A DNA stretch of 64,000 nt from Malurus cyaneus samueli (GCA_009741485.1 CM019220.1:24456646-24520645); one strand, 5' to 3'. Positions 36,301 through 47,560 are shown, counted from the first letter of the stretch. Translations and numbers: made by a program. Notes: a model not told the origin generated them from the sequence alone.

Positions 36301-39300
36301 GAACAAGACAGTAGATAATTGGCCCAAGAGAGGAAGAATGAGAAGCAGTGTGGTTATCCTTTTGCTTACCATTTGCAAGGGGGAAGGCATTATAATTCCT
36401 CTTTCATCACATCCTGCAATACTGGAACGCATTTGATACAATATAAAATGCCTTCCTAATGCACTGAGAATAACTCAGGTGAATAATCAAAGTCAAACCA
36501 GTAAGAATCAGCTTGGATGGTTTGACTTGTTACGAGGCAGCACGGTGAAAATTCAGAACTTCCAAATACTGTGGAAGTACCTGAGAAGTAAAGAGTGGGT
36601 TGCCTCCATAGAAATTTTAGGGTTTTTTTTTCTATAAACTCAGATCCTGTGGTAGTTGGAACTTTATTTGCAAGAAAATGGATGTGATTTTTTATTAGCA
36701 TTGGGATATTGAATATAAAAGAGCACCTATTCAGTCTTTCTAGGCTATTTTCTATACCCGTTGCTCTTTATGTTGGTTAGAATCATTATTCCCAAAGTCT
36801 CAAATTTTTTAAAGTTAATTGTTGTGTGAGGGAATTAGTTGTTTTTCTGTTTTACTCTTGCCTGACTGATTTAGCTACATCTTCATTTATGTAAATGAAG
36901 TTTCATGTTGCTATGAGTAGTATAAGTATTCATTAAGTTGGAGATGTTCAATTTATTTTTTTAAGAGAGTGGCAAAATTAGAATGTTAGCTAAGTAATAT
37001 TATTTTTCTTGTAAACAGGTGTTTTAGAGAATGTATTTACAGAGTTTGTGATTAAATAATAACCCCAGCCCTTAAAATTTAATCCCCACATGTAAAGTCT
37101 TCATGAATTCTGAGTATCATCAGTGTCCTGGGCTGTTTTTCAGTCAAATCCCTGCAGCTCAGGCTGCGAGAGAGGAGCTTTTGTCACATTTGTCCTACGT
37201 TGTAAAAGCAGTGGTGTTGCCTCATGATTATGTGAGGATCTAAGGTGATTGTGGGATACCAGAGTCCAGAACTGGAAGACCAGCATAGATGGCTCAGCGT
37301 GCAAAATTACAGAGGGGCTTTTTCTTTGAAGCTCCTTTGCTTTTCCATTTTATGTGCCGTTCTAGTAAAGTATCCTGCCTCTCTCCCAGTTTGTGTTGCT
37401 CTTGCATTTATTTTGTCCTTAGCTCATTCAAGGATATGTGAATTAGCATATTTGTTTTTCATGATTAAGTATGTGTGTAAACCCATTAAATTGTGTGATT
37501 TAATAAATAGATTTGAACCGTGCATTTTATTGATGTGGGACGCACTCCACTTATGAATGTGTTTAAAAACAGTTCTTCGGGCATAGTGCCTTTTTAAATT
37601 TCTGTTCTTATCTGCCCTTCAAAGTAATGTGTTTTTAAACTGAGGGGAAGGTCTGAAACATTTATTTTGGCATTTACTTCAACAGTATGATTATGGTTGG
37701 TTGATTTGATTTCCTCAGTAACCAAAAAAACAAACCAAAAGTAATTTCTCCTTCATCATCTAATGAAATGCAAATACTGCATGTACTTCTTGTAGGTGAC
37801 CAAAATTCATGACATAAATGTCAATTCTTGTCTGAAACCTGCCAGTCTGTACCAATGGAGGTGGGATATTTAGTCTGCTTCAGCATTTAACATGGTATGC
37901 TTTATTCAGGTGAAAATTGGGTAAGAAATTGTGTCAACTTTATTGGACTGACCTCTAGAACATGAAAAACTGTTCATTAATAAAATTATTAAGTTTCCAT
38001 GTACTAAATATTAGAGGAAGAGAAAACATTGTGAAGTGTGTTTAGTGAGATAATCCAATTAAAAATACTAACATTCCTTTACATATTTTACAAATCCATG
38101 CCAGATTTCCCTATGGATTCTAATAACGGCAACTGCAGAGGCACCAGCATTGGTAAGTACATTTTTATAGAACAGTATAATAAACTGTAGACTTTCAAAT
38201 CCTTGAAAGATTTGACTAAATACTTAAATACTTTGTATTGACTAAGAATACTGTGGATTGTGTGCTTTTGCCTTCCTTGGGCAGGTGGGATTTAGGGCTG
38301 GTCAGGGCTCAATATGTGCACCAAAGCAAGAGGCCTGTGCTGATTTGATTAAAAGTTTTGTCTTCCACAGTAAGAGTAATTATTAAATCGATTTTCTTCT
38401 GGGTAAAACCAAGATAATAGTTCATTCTGGCCTTAAAGTTTGCAAATGAAATTCAGTACTTTTTGTACATAATGACAACACTCCCATTAGCCTGAGGAGG
38501 TTGAGAGTGAGACCTTCTAAGGTTGGTTTTATTCCAGCAGGTCTCCTGTTGCTTTTTATTTCTGTTTTGCTTTTGCTGGAACAGAAAAAAAACGGAATAA
38601 AACTCATTTAGTGTTCCCACTACTTGCCAATGCAAAGAAGCAAAGCCTAGGGTGGTAGCTAGCAAATATAGAAATTTTTTTGCTCAGGCAAGCCAGTGAC
38701 TGAAGATTTCCTTGAATTTTGTTATGATTCCATCTGAAATTTTCCTCTTAGGTCTTTGTCAAGAAATTGATACTTGGAAGCCCAGCATTGGCCACCATGT
38801 CTTTCCTTCTGCAGAGGTGTTGATGAGCTACAGCATGCAGTGATGCTCATTTAATTGATATAAACACCTAAGTGTGGTTGTGGAACATAACATTAGACAC
38901 ATATAATTTCTGCATTAAACTCTGTGACCAAATTGCAAAAAGGTTTTAATAATGCCAAATTTATATTACCAAACTATGAAGCATATCTTTATTAAGATAT
39001 GTCCATAGGCATGTAGAAAGCTTATAGTTTCAGTGAGTGACCCTGCAGTGGAAGAGGAAAGTTTCAGTTGTATTGTTACTGTTGTGATGCTTTTCCGTGA
39101 CTGAAAGCAAAACCCGACCTAAAAAAATCCCATCCAGAAAAGAGGGTAAGGATGCACAGAAAAAATGCTGATGCAGTATCTGATATCACTGCCTTTTATT
39201 ATGCATACATCATTTCTGGATCAATGAGCTACACCTGTTTGAACAAACACAGTTGGACCACCTAAAAGGCCATGTTTCAAAATTATTTATATGGTCTGTA

Positions 39301-40684
39301 AATTTGTATTTTTGCTATTGTAAATAGAGACTTTGTTTTGAAAGTAGCAAACTGATGTATTTTTTTTTAAATCCCATTCTTAGCTCTGTTCTTTCTGCAG
39401 CTTAACACTTGTGCTGCTGTGCATGGTCACAGGGAACGGTGTTATCCCTATTTCAGACACCTTTTTTCCCTGGCAGTGTCTGCTGGCAAAACCTTCTGTG
39501 AACTACATTGTTGTCTGCTTCATCACATGCTCCTCAAATGCTTAGAAAATTTCCAAGAGGGTTTTTTTATCCTTTGTGTATCAGGAAAGCATTTGCCAGG
39601 TTTGAGTGCTTGTATGGTCAATATTACAGCCAGGTTTTCAATTGTGCATGAAGATATATTTAAGATGACACACATGTTTCTTGGTAGCAATCCATGGGGA
39701 AAACATTTTCCTGTGTAGTCCAGGACTTTTGGCATTTACAGAATGAAGTTTTCAAAGACAGAGATTTTGAGCAGTTGTTAATCCTATATTGACTTGAAAA
39801 GAAAATTTAGCTATGACCTCAGTCAAAAGTAGTGGCAGCTTCTGCTGCCTGTCTCTGTGCTTGGGACATAACATTGTGGTCCCAGAGCTCTTCTGGTAAT
39901 TTTGACAGCTTCTGAGGAGGCTGTCAGCTAGGATAGGATTTTCCCTCATTTCAGGCACTGGAGTACATTTTTATAGCTGCCTTTTGTGGGAGTTCCCACT
40001 CCCTGGGTAAGGTCACTGTTCGGCTTCCTTTGAAAATCACTGTGCCTGGATTTGGAAGTGAGGAATTGGTCCTGGCTCTGACTTTATAACTGACTTTGGC
40101 AAATGACTTTCGTGTTAGTTTCTGTATCTCTAAATAGTCATTAGGAATAATGCAGCATTTTGTGAAGTTCTTTTAAATGTAAATTTAAAAAGCATGACGG
40201 TGACTAGGAGGTTTCTTCAATAAGAACATGGGCAGATCTGTAATTTGTTTTTAGAACTGGACTAATAAAACATATTCTGAAATTATTGAATTAAGCCAAT
40301 ACTGTCTTAAAGCAGAAGGAAATGCAAGACTGTGTTCTTGCCTTGCAATTCAGTCTATTTTGTTCTACAGGGACACAGTGCAAAGTACTGTAGAGCAGGA
40401 GAATGTTATAGTGCACAATTTGTTGGATTTGAGTGCTGAGGTGCCTGTGTGAGTGTGCTCTGTCTCAAGGCAGCTTATAAAAGGAGCCATAATTTGGCCA
40501 ACAGTGTTCGTGAGCTCCCGGAGGCAGAAAAGAAGCCAAAAATCACTTAATCACTTCCCTTCTCTGCTTTTGTTATTTTAACACAAACTCATAGAGAAAC
40601 TAAAGTAGGACTCTATAGATAGATTCCTGAGGATGTGTTTGAAATTCAAGGAAATAATTATAACTTGCAATTGCAAATGTTTTT

Positions 40685-40720
<36 letters not shown>

Positions 40721-43700
40721 TTTTAACTACAAAAATGCTTAAAATAATGATTTGTGAAGTTAACTGTAACCCTACGATTCCATCTCTTTTTTAATTTTTA
40801 AAATATGCAGGGATCTTATATAGCAAATAAAAGTTCTTTTTCAGACTCTTCATGTCAGATTTAACTAAATCACTAGCTTACATGCATTGATATTTAGAAT
40901 GAGGTGCATAAAAATAAGCTGCATTAAATCTACTTCCATTTATGCCAAATCAAATGTCAAAATAGATGGCGGTGCATATGCAATACTGGGATCTGCTGTT
41001 TGAAATTACTCCACCAGATGACACTTAGGCACTAATATAAAATAAGTCAATATTTACATTAGAACAACCAGCCATGTAATGCCAGTGGTGCTAATGAACA
41101 GGAGGGTCTGGAACATCAGCGTTAGCACTCCCTGGGCACTCATGAATATGTTTTTACCTCTGTTAGAGTTCCCAGCTGTCTGGCATCTGCACCATTGGAA
41201 ATGCTGCTCTGACAGTGCTCATTTGTGTTGTTTTTTGAAGGCTTTCCTTATGGCCACAAGGGCTAAGAATTCCTCTGCTTTAATTAAATGTGGACTTATG
41301 GGTCATAATAAAATTGTGTGAAATTTACACAGTTCCTAATGGTGAATTTGTTGGGCCTCTCAGCAACCTGATCTAGTTGAAGATCTCTCTGTTTTTTTGT
41401 AAGGGGGTTGGCCTTTAAAGGTCCCTTCCAATGCCAGCTGGTCTATGAATGCCTGCTAGCAAGAATATCCCAGTTTGCTGACCTAACTTGAGACACACAG
41501 TATTCAAAAAAATGTTAAATCACGTGCTGCCATAGTATTTTCTTTCTGTGTCTCTATTATGGTCTCTATGATTAAAGGAACAGAAAGGAGGGCATTATTC
41601 CTTCAGTACAGAAGAGAGAACGGCATCGTCAGGATGGAATTAAAGTACCTGCAAGCACAGATGTGACCAGGATTGAACCTTGAATTGGCTTAAAATGATG
41701 ATTTTGTCACTTCAGTCTCTGTGTCTTTATTATTGTGTTGTGGTTTGGGTTTGTTTTCTTTTAAATTTCAGTATGTCATGTATCTCCTAGAAACTTTCAA
41801 GGTCTTCATGCACAGTTCCACATCACCCAGAATTATAGGCCAGGACTGCCCTGTGGTTTTTAGTATTTCACTGTAATAAGCAGGTCAATTCAGTGAAATT
41901 TTTATTAGGTGTGAGCTCAAGGTTTTAGGAAGATTGTGACTGAATACATGCTCTTTTTTCTCTAAACAAAGCTTTCTGTTTCTCTAGACCGCTGCAAGTG
42001 CAAGCCTGTAAAAGCCACCCAGAAGACCTATCTACGCAACAACTATAACTATGGTAAGAACAGCTTCATGGCCAGCTCCCAACTTTTTTAAGGCTGCAGG
42101 AAGGTGATAATTTTCATTAAAAAAGCCTTAAAACTTCACTGATGGTAACTCAGTGTTACTTATTACAGGAGGAAGGTATAGTCTGAAACATTTCCAAATT
42201 AGAAGGATGGAGGGGATTAGTGTAATATGTTAGTACAATAATGTCTTTGTTATTTCAGTGTTAGAGCAGGCATTTGGGGTTCATGCACTTCTCTAGTGTG
42301 AATAGTGATAAAAATGTGACAAAAATGGCATTGTGGGCTGCTGTGCCTGAGCTGCCTGTGTGATTTCCAATATCCTCAGCTTTTGCAGAAGGAGATGTTT
42401 TTGGTAGCTTTCATGCCCTCTAGCTCACCATGAGATCTAAGAGGTTCTTTTCCTTCTGGTGTCAGCAATGAGCATCTTGCCAGCTGTGTTATGCTGTCAC
42501 CTGTAAAAAATGCACATGTCCTGGTCTTCAGGCATATCACAAGTCCAGGCTAATATTTTTCTTTATACTGTTTGTTTCAAGCAAATTAAGCCAATGAAAT
42601 CACTGAGTACATATCACAGGAACTGAGCTATTGGGCCTTTGCTTCTTCCCTTTAACCAAGTGAAGAGCCTTAGGTTCAGTGAACTTAATGGCTTTATTTA
42701 AATTAGAGTGATTATATAATATTTATTAGATTCAGGCATCTACAAAAACAGAGTCTGACAAGCTTCTTCTAAAAACAGTTGCTGTTAAAAGCTAAAAAAT
42801 TATAACTGTATTCAAACACTTGTTAGGTCACTGGTCAGTTTTATGTTGTTTTGGTGGATTTGTTTATAAAAAAAATTAGAGTGACTGTTATCTAGTCAGT
42901 ACTTGCATGTGGCAGAGTCACTGATCATGCCCCTGCCTATTTTCTCAAGCCTTTGAAATGAAAGAGGTTTCAAAATGCATTTGAAATATCTCCAAAATAA
43001 AGCAATGTTTTATTTTGAGATCTTAAAAGGTTTAGAGAAAGGGGTAAATTGTGCACACTAAATGCACAAGTTAGTGTTTGTTGGCAGCTGTGTTTAATGT
43101 GTCTGCAACACATGCTGGTTAATGGTTGTTATGGGCAATGCAGGTGAAGTGAGGGAATGGTAAGTCCATAGTTTTCTTTCTTCTATATTACCTTTTACAG
43201 ATAGGGGACATCTAGAATTTGGGGTATCTGCTATTTGTAGTGGAAAGGGATTCTTGTTTTCAGGCTGTGAATGATGTGGCATTTTCTAGAGCATGACCTG
43301 GTTGGCTTTGTGTTTGCATGGGGTATCAGTTGACTGGTCACTGTGGGAGAATGAAAAGCTTTGCCTGTGAAAGGCAGCTTTTCCTCCTGTGCAACTTAAG
43401 GCAAAAAGAAAGGGCAGGAGAGGAAACAATTAGAGAGGTCACTGGGTCAGGATCAGGAGCATTTGAAGTTCATAAAGAGCAGAGCAGATTGGTGCTGGGT
43501 CACTGGAGAAAATAAAAAAGGTACGGGTCTGTCATCCAGCAGAAGTGGTGATATGAGGAGTTTTAATGCAAAATCACTTTTTGTGAAAGGTTCAGAGTGA
43601 CGGGGAAAATTTGCTCATCTGGAGTGCAGGTAGGCAAAGAGGGAACAGTCACAGCTTGAGGGAGAAGGAAAGCTTACAGGAAATAGATTTAATAAATTTA

Positions 43701-46662
43701 ATGTGGAAAGGGGGAAGAAGAGAGGGAATGGAGGAAAAAGGGAGGGGAGGAAGGAGGGAAGGAAGGAAGGAGTCAAAGCCCAACTGAAACATGGTGTAGA
43801 ATCCATCTGGTACATAATGCTTGCTCCAGAATCCATCTGGTACATGATGCTTGCTCCAGAATCCATCTGGTACATGATGCTTGCTCCAGAATCCATCTGG
43901 TACATCATGCTTGCTCCAGAATCCATCTGGTACATCATGCTTGCTCCAGAATCCATCTGGTACATAATTCTTGCTCAGAATCCATCTGTACATAAGCTTG
44001 CTCCAGACCATCGTAATAATGCTTGCTCAGAATCCATCTGGTACATGATGCTTGCTCCAGAATCCATCTGGTACATAATTCTTGCTCCTGACCATGCTAT
44101 TGAGATACACTGAGAATCCGGGGCCTCCTTGGTGGAGGGTGAAGTAATGAAGGGAAGAGATGGGGGCAGAGACATTGCAGGAGTTCAGATAAGTTTCTGA
44201 TAAAGGACCATGCAAAAGACAAATCCCAGAGGTCACCAAGAACGGCTTAGGAGTGACCTGCATTATCTGCTGCTTCTAACAATGCTCTTTGTGATGTTTT
44301 TGCAGTCATTCGCGCTAAAGTGAAGGAGGTGAAGACTAAATGTCATGATGTCACTGCAGTAGTGGAAGTAAAGGAGATCCTGAAGTCTTCCCTAGTGAAC
44401 ATTCCGAAGGACACTGTAAACCTTCACACGAATTCTGGCTGCCTGTGCCCACCACTCAGTGCCAATGAAGAGTACATCATTATGGGCTACGAGGACGAGG
44501 AGCGCTCCAGGTAACTCTGCATTTGTTATTTTTTGTTCCCCTGTCATAAAGCTGAATGTCAGAGGCAAAAGGAAGGAAAACTTGGTGTACATTTCCTTCA
44601 TGGGAAGGGCAAGGCTCTCTGCAGGCACAGAGATCTTAGTGTTGTGTATGTTGGATTGTACAGCCTCTTGATGGAGTAACTGGCTGTTTCCATTGTAGGT
44701 TACTCCTGGTGGAAGGCTCCATAGCTGAGAAGTGGAAGGAACGTCTTGGTAAAAAAATAAAGGTAAGAAAACACCTCACCAGAATTCAAATGTTGTAGGT
44801 GCTATAAAACATCTATCTTTTCAAAATAAGGGAAGTAAATGCATACGCTTCCTCCAGTTAATTAATACCTATCAAAAACTAACTTGTGTGTTATTTGCTG
44901 TATTACTTAAAACTGCATGCTGGGTAAACTGAAGTGATTCATTGAATTACCCTAATGCATCCCAGTGTAGCAGCAGTCAAAACCTCTGTCACAAAAAAGC
45001 AAATAGTGGAGTCTCTTAACTCTGGAGGCAAGCTGTGCGTTCCACAACACATGCCTGCTTAATGGGGCTTGTGATATGAATTTAAAAAAAACCCAAACAG
45101 ACCAGGGGGCTTTACAAATGTTTTTCAGACTAAGTCAGGATTATACTTTTAAGATTTAATATTTTTTCAATAGAGTTCTCACCAGATTGTGTGCATTAGC
45201 AGCTATTTGAAATTCATCTTCCTGACTTGGCTGAGAGAGGAACCTGATAGGGAAGTCGTGTCATAGCAAATAAGAAACAATGAGCTCAAATGCAAGCCAT
45301 GTGTTATAAAACCGTGGAATGGTTTGAGGTTCAAAGGGACCTTAAAGCCCATCCTGTTCCACCCTGTTCCATGGCAGGGACATTTTCCACCAGACCAGGT
45401 TGCTTCAAGCCCCATCCAACCTGGCCTTGGACTCTTCCAGGGATGGGGCAGCCACAGCTTCTCTGGCACCCTGTGCCAGGGCCTCTCCATCCTCACAGCC
45501 AAGAATTTCTTCCCAATGTCTGATCTAAGCCTGCTGTCTGTCACTTGAAAGCCATTATCCCTTGTCTTGTTGTTACACACACTTGTAAAAAGTCCTTCTC
45601 CATCTCTCTTGTAGCCCCTTTAGGTGCTGAGAGGAACTCGAAGAACTCCCTGAATCCATCTCCAGGCTGAACAACCCCAATTCTCTATATGATAATACAT
45701 TCTGGGTTTTTTTTCCTACTAATATATTTTCTAATGCCTTCCAAGCTCCGGAAGGGTTGCCTGTTTATGTTTTGATGCACTGCAAAGTATCAGTGGTTTT
45801 GACATTGTTATGAGTGTCACTTTACACTGAATATTCTTATTCTGACACAATTTCTCAGCTGCTGGTTTGCCATAATGGTTGTGCAAACTAGTCTTCTCTT
45901 CCACTCAGTACTTTATTCATCAGTGTAAGGGGCACTGGCAGGAAAATACTGTTGTGTCTATAAATGCAAGATTTTCTGTGCACATTTCTCACATCAGTGG
46001 AGATTACAGGAGTGAAAAGATAGAGGGATCTTGTTTCAAGTTGTTGTTTGATTTGGCAGAACCCTGGGAAATCCAGTGCCACAGAGCAAATATCATATTG
46101 CTGCCATGGGCTTACCTCTGCTAAGTTTCAGTTCTTGGGTGGTAGCATAGTTTGTTGGAATTTTTTGGGGGAACACAGCCACTTTCTCACTAATTTCCTT
46201 GTTATCTGTGACCTACTGCCTCTGCTCTCACACCCGACCTGGGGATGTTGAGGACCCTGCCACATCAGTACCCTTTTCTCATCATCATCTTCCCTTTCCA
46301 AGAGTGTCACAGTTGTACCAATTGTATTTATTATGGGTTTGTTTTTTTTTTATTTTTTTATTTTTACTCTGGTTGCTATTGCCTGCAAAAATAAAAATAA
46401 AATGGTTTCCCTATTTAAAGTGACTTTTCCCAATAAGCTCTCATTCCACCCTCGAGCAGGATGAGTTGGTGGATAGAAATGATTTGGCTGCTGTTTGTGA
46501 GCACACAGCTCTGTAATCTCTCCTGTAATTTCTTTTCCTTTCAATCTGCAGCGCTGGGATCAGAAGCTCCGCCACCTTGGGAAGGGGAAGGGAGATTCTG
46601 GACACAGTGACTCGGCTCCGAAGGCTGGCAGAGGCAGCAGCTCCTGGCAGGCACGCAGTTAG
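29875..46662 (+). CDS. FRZB: FRZB (secreted frizzled-related protein 3), complete, six coding exons
   Basis: FRZB is a secreted Wnt antagonist: its frizzled-type cysteine-rich domain binds Wnt ligands outside the cell and limits Wnt signalling, notably in cartilage and limb development. Exons 29875-30328, 38105-38152, 41988-42053, 44306-44510, 44699-44762 and 46552-46662 join in one frame to give 315 residues; human FRZB has 325. Residues 1-26 are a signal peptide with a Leu-rich core. Residues 27-139 form the frizzled domain with all ten cysteines (27, 35, 72, 81, 88, 100, 104, 111, 128, 139). A netrin-like domain follows (about 162-290, cysteines 162, 170, 172, 202, 235, 237), then a basic Ser/Gly tail. 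All five introns are GT-AG. The ATG at 29875 is chosen because it starts the signal peptide. N-glycosylation sequons are at N41 and N71. Confidence 0.97.
30394..30640 (+). repeat. GC-rich minisatellite, 10-bp units, in FRZB intron 1
   Basis: Two 10-bp units, GGCACAGCCC and AGCTCAGCCC, alternate irregularly through roughly 250 bp, starting 65 bp after the exon 1 donor. CCC triplets recur with 7-bp spacers, so the opposite (template) strand has GGG every 10 bp. The array degrades towards its 3' end. Copy number is likely to vary and may be collapsed in the assembly. Confidence 0.95.
34056..34114 (+). repeat. Two-copy tandem duplication, 30-bp period
   Basis: The block beginning CCCTGTCAAACCT at 34056 is repeated with a few changes from 34086 (CCCTGTCAATCCT), and both copies end in a GTGTGT word. 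It is a small local duplication in FRZB intron 1. Confidence 0.8.
36881..36900. promoter_or_regulatory. Perfect inverted repeat with POU/homeodomain-like core
   Basis: The arms CTTCATTTA and TAAATGAAG are exact reverse complements separated by TG. The centre, ATTTATGTAAAT, resembles dimeric POU or homeodomain sites. Its location deep in FRZB intron 1 would suit an enhancer, but chance occurrence in AT-rich sequence is possible. Confidence 0.35.
38105..38152 (+). CDS. FRZB: FRZB exon 2 (residues 153-167, ends split)
   Basis: This 48-bp exon joins the frizzled and netrin-like domains. With the first base from exon 1 it reads [16 protein letters not shown], and ends with the first base of D168. 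The acceptor is ccag at 38101-38104 and the donor gtaagt at 38153. It starts and ends in phase 1, so skipping would keep the frame but remove C162. Confidence 0.95.
40687..40717 (+). repeat. Poly-T tract, 31 bp
   Basis: Thirty-one uninterrupted T bases lie in FRZB intron 2. Read on the other strand this could be the poly-A tail of an old insertion, but I cannot identify a body. It is far from the exon 3 acceptor, so it is not a polypyrimidine tract for splicing. Confidence 0.95.
40965..41024 (+). promoter_or_regulatory. Candidate regulatory patch: octamer-like and CTCF-like motifs
   Basis: The patch has 'ggcggtgcatatgcaat' near 40969-40985, which includes an octamer-like ATATGCAAT, and CCACCAGATGACAC at 41011-41024, which agrees with the CTCF core CCASYAGRKGGCRS at 13 of 14 positions (A for G at position 11). 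The surrounding 100 bp lacks simple repeats. Binding is not shown by sequence alone. Confidence 0.3.
41362..41452 (+). mobile_element. Diverged CR1 LINE 3' fragment
   Basis: The block keeps 'cagcaacctgatctagttga', 'gtaagggggttggcc', 'tttaaaggtcccttccaatg' and 'tggtctatgaatg', matching the CR1 3' end with many changes and a small internal deletion. It is an old copy in sense orientation within FRZB intron 2. Confidence 0.8.
41988..42053 (+). CDS. FRZB: FRZB exon 3 (residues 169-189, ends split)
   Basis: The exon completes D168 and reads [20 protein letters not shown] and Y, then the first base of V190. It holds netrin-domain cysteines 170 and 172. The acceptor is tctctag and the donor gtaaga at 42054. 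It is 66 bp with phase 1 at both ends. Confidence 0.96.
42054..44305 (+). other. FRZB: FRZB intron 3, 2.3 kb
   Basis: The intron contains a purine-rich GGAAGG stretch at about 43700-43775 followed directly by the ten-copy 30-bp minisatellite at 43798-44088. The 120-136 codon open frames on both strands here exist only because the repeat unit is divisible by three. Confidence 0.88.
43798..44088 (+). repeat. Minisatellite, about 10 copies of a 30-bp unit
   Basis: The unit begins AGAATCCATCTGGTACAT and ends CTTGCTCC. Copies start at 43798, 43828, 43858, 43888, 43918, 43948, 43977, 44005, 44029 and 44059. The first five and the last two are full length; copies 6-8 are 29, 28 and 24 bp. Units differ mostly at a central ACAT(A/G/C)AT(G/T)C site. 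The array sits 217 bp before FRZB exon 4. Confidence 0.98.
44306..44510 (+). CDS. FRZB: FRZB exon 4: main part of netrin-like domain
   Basis: The exon completes V190 and encodes residues 191-257 plus two bases of R258. It starts [20 protein letters not shown] and ends ...[14 protein letters not shown]. It holds cysteines 202, 235 and 237. R192 corresponds by alignment to human R200, the site of the osteoarthritis-linked Arg200Trp variant, and is Arg here. The donor is gtaact at 44511. Confidence 0.97.
44699..44762 (+). CDS. FRZB: FRZB exon 5 (residues 259-279)
   Basis: The exon completes R258 and reads [20 protein letters not shown] and K, ending at a codon boundary before gtaaga. It forms the end of the netrin-like fold. 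The acceptor is cattgtag at 44691-44698. Confidence 0.96.
44763..46551 (+). other. FRZB: FRZB intron 5, 1.8 kb
   Basis: An antisense CR1 fragment occupies about 45309-45690. The remainder is ordinary AT-rich intron, with a strong pyrimidine-rich acceptor (tttcaatctgcag) at its end. Confidence 0.88.
45309..45690 (-). mobile_element. CR1 LINE 3' fragment, reverse orientation
   Basis: The + strand shows CR1 words in complementary order: 'aaagggaccttaaagcccat', 'ccatggcagggacattttcc', 'ggttgcttcaagccccatcc', 'cttccagggatggggcagcc', 'acagcttctctggcaccctg', 'aatttcttcccaatgtctga', 'cttgtcttgttgttacacac', 'aaaaagtccttctccatctc' and 'atctccaggctgaacaaccc'. At about 380 bp it is the longest CR1 copy in the window. 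Confidence 0.95.
46552..46662 (+). CDS. FRZB: FRZB exon 6 and stop: basic Ser/Gly-rich tail
   Basis: The exon encodes residues 280-315, [20 protein letters not shown] and then [16 protein letters not shown], followed by TAG at 46660-46662. The RWD-KLRHLG start and the QAR end are conserved with human FRZB, but the middle is rearranged and a few residues shorter. The penultimate Arg314 matches human R324, the site of the Arg324Gly variant. Confidence 0.95.
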   Translation, partial: RWDQKLRHLGKGKGDSGHSDSAPKAGRGSSSWQARS

Positions 46663-47560
46663 ATGGGGGATGCTGCACGGTGACATGCAGGGGACTGGCT
46701 ACCAAGATTGCCTTGTTGGAGCAGCAAAGGAGAAATTGCACTATTGCACGTTATATTCTATTGTTTACTACAAAGTAATGTTTTAGCTGTTATTAGTTTT
46801 TATTCCTCCCCCCCTTGTTTTCTGCCTTTTTCTTTTTGGATGTGTGCAAACTCTGGAAATGTATGGTTTTTTTTTTTTCCTGTTACTAAGAACTGTAGAA
46901 AACTGCCCTGATGAAATGAAGACAAGGACATGTTTGGTTTACCCTTTTTGTCTCCTGAATCTTCTTAGGGAGAAAATTCTGATGCAAGCAGGAATAAAAT
47001 CTGGCAAAGACCATTTCCTAAAGTCATGACTCACACTGGCTTCCCCTGCTCACTCTTTCTTGGTCACTGTTTGCTGAAACTTGCTGTTTTGTGTAGGTTG
47101 TTATCTGGGTCTAAGTGTATCATTTTTTTTATTCTGAAATATAATTCTGAAATACATAAAAAAATTCTTAAGAGAACTGTTTGAGTCAGTACAGCTTTAT
47201 TAAGTTTACTTACAGATGAACCACTTGTATACCACAGAATCTAACGAGAAATATTTCCTCTAACAAACACAATGTGCATGTCCACAAGGAACCAGGGTTT
47301 TCCAGTTCTCTGGACCTTGCAGGACCATGATCTAGTTCTGTAAACATAATTTATAACATGCTGCTTCTCTTATAATGGCAGATTTTTTTCCCCTTTTCTC
47401 AGCTGAGTTGTAGGAGTAGACAGACCCACCAGGCCTGCTTCTCAGTACAGGTCTGCACTTTAATCTTTTGATTTTGTGGTGTTATTCTTAAATCTGTGCC
47501 TACATAAATAAGTGTTCAATGCTCAGTAGCATATGTCCAATAAAAGAATTGTTGCCAACA
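46663..47560 (+). other. FRZB: FRZB 3' UTR (extent inferred)
   Basis: AATAAA signals at 46993-46998 and 47539-47544 could end transcripts near 47015 or 47560. A further signal farther on is possible. Open frames in this segment, such as 46708-46911, have no family resemblance. Confidence 0.55.

Larger units (their letters stand above)
30329..38104 (+). other. FRZB: FRZB intron 1, 7.8 kb
   Basis: The intron begins within the CpG island and holds a GC-rich minisatellite at 30394-30640, a two-copy 30-bp duplication at 34056-34114 and a perfect inverted repeat at 36881-36900. GC content falls to background after about 32 kb in the window. Open frames at 30511-31143 (-) and 30773-31234 (+) are GC artefacts, and the others show no family resemblance. 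First introns of developmental genes often carry enhancers, but none can be proven here. Confidence 0.85.
38153..41987 (+). other. FRZB: FRZB intron 2, 3.8 kb
   Basis: The intron contains a 31-bp poly-T tract (40687-40717), a candidate regulatory patch near 40965-41024 and a diverged CR1 fragment at 41362-41452. The 99-codon open frame at 39419-39718 has no family resemblance. Confidence 0.85.

Noticed and set aside
43615..44113. Repetitive 116-136 codon open frames on both strands in FRZB intron 3
   Set aside because: A repeat unit of 30 bp keeps frames open automatically. There is no start context, splice link or family match.
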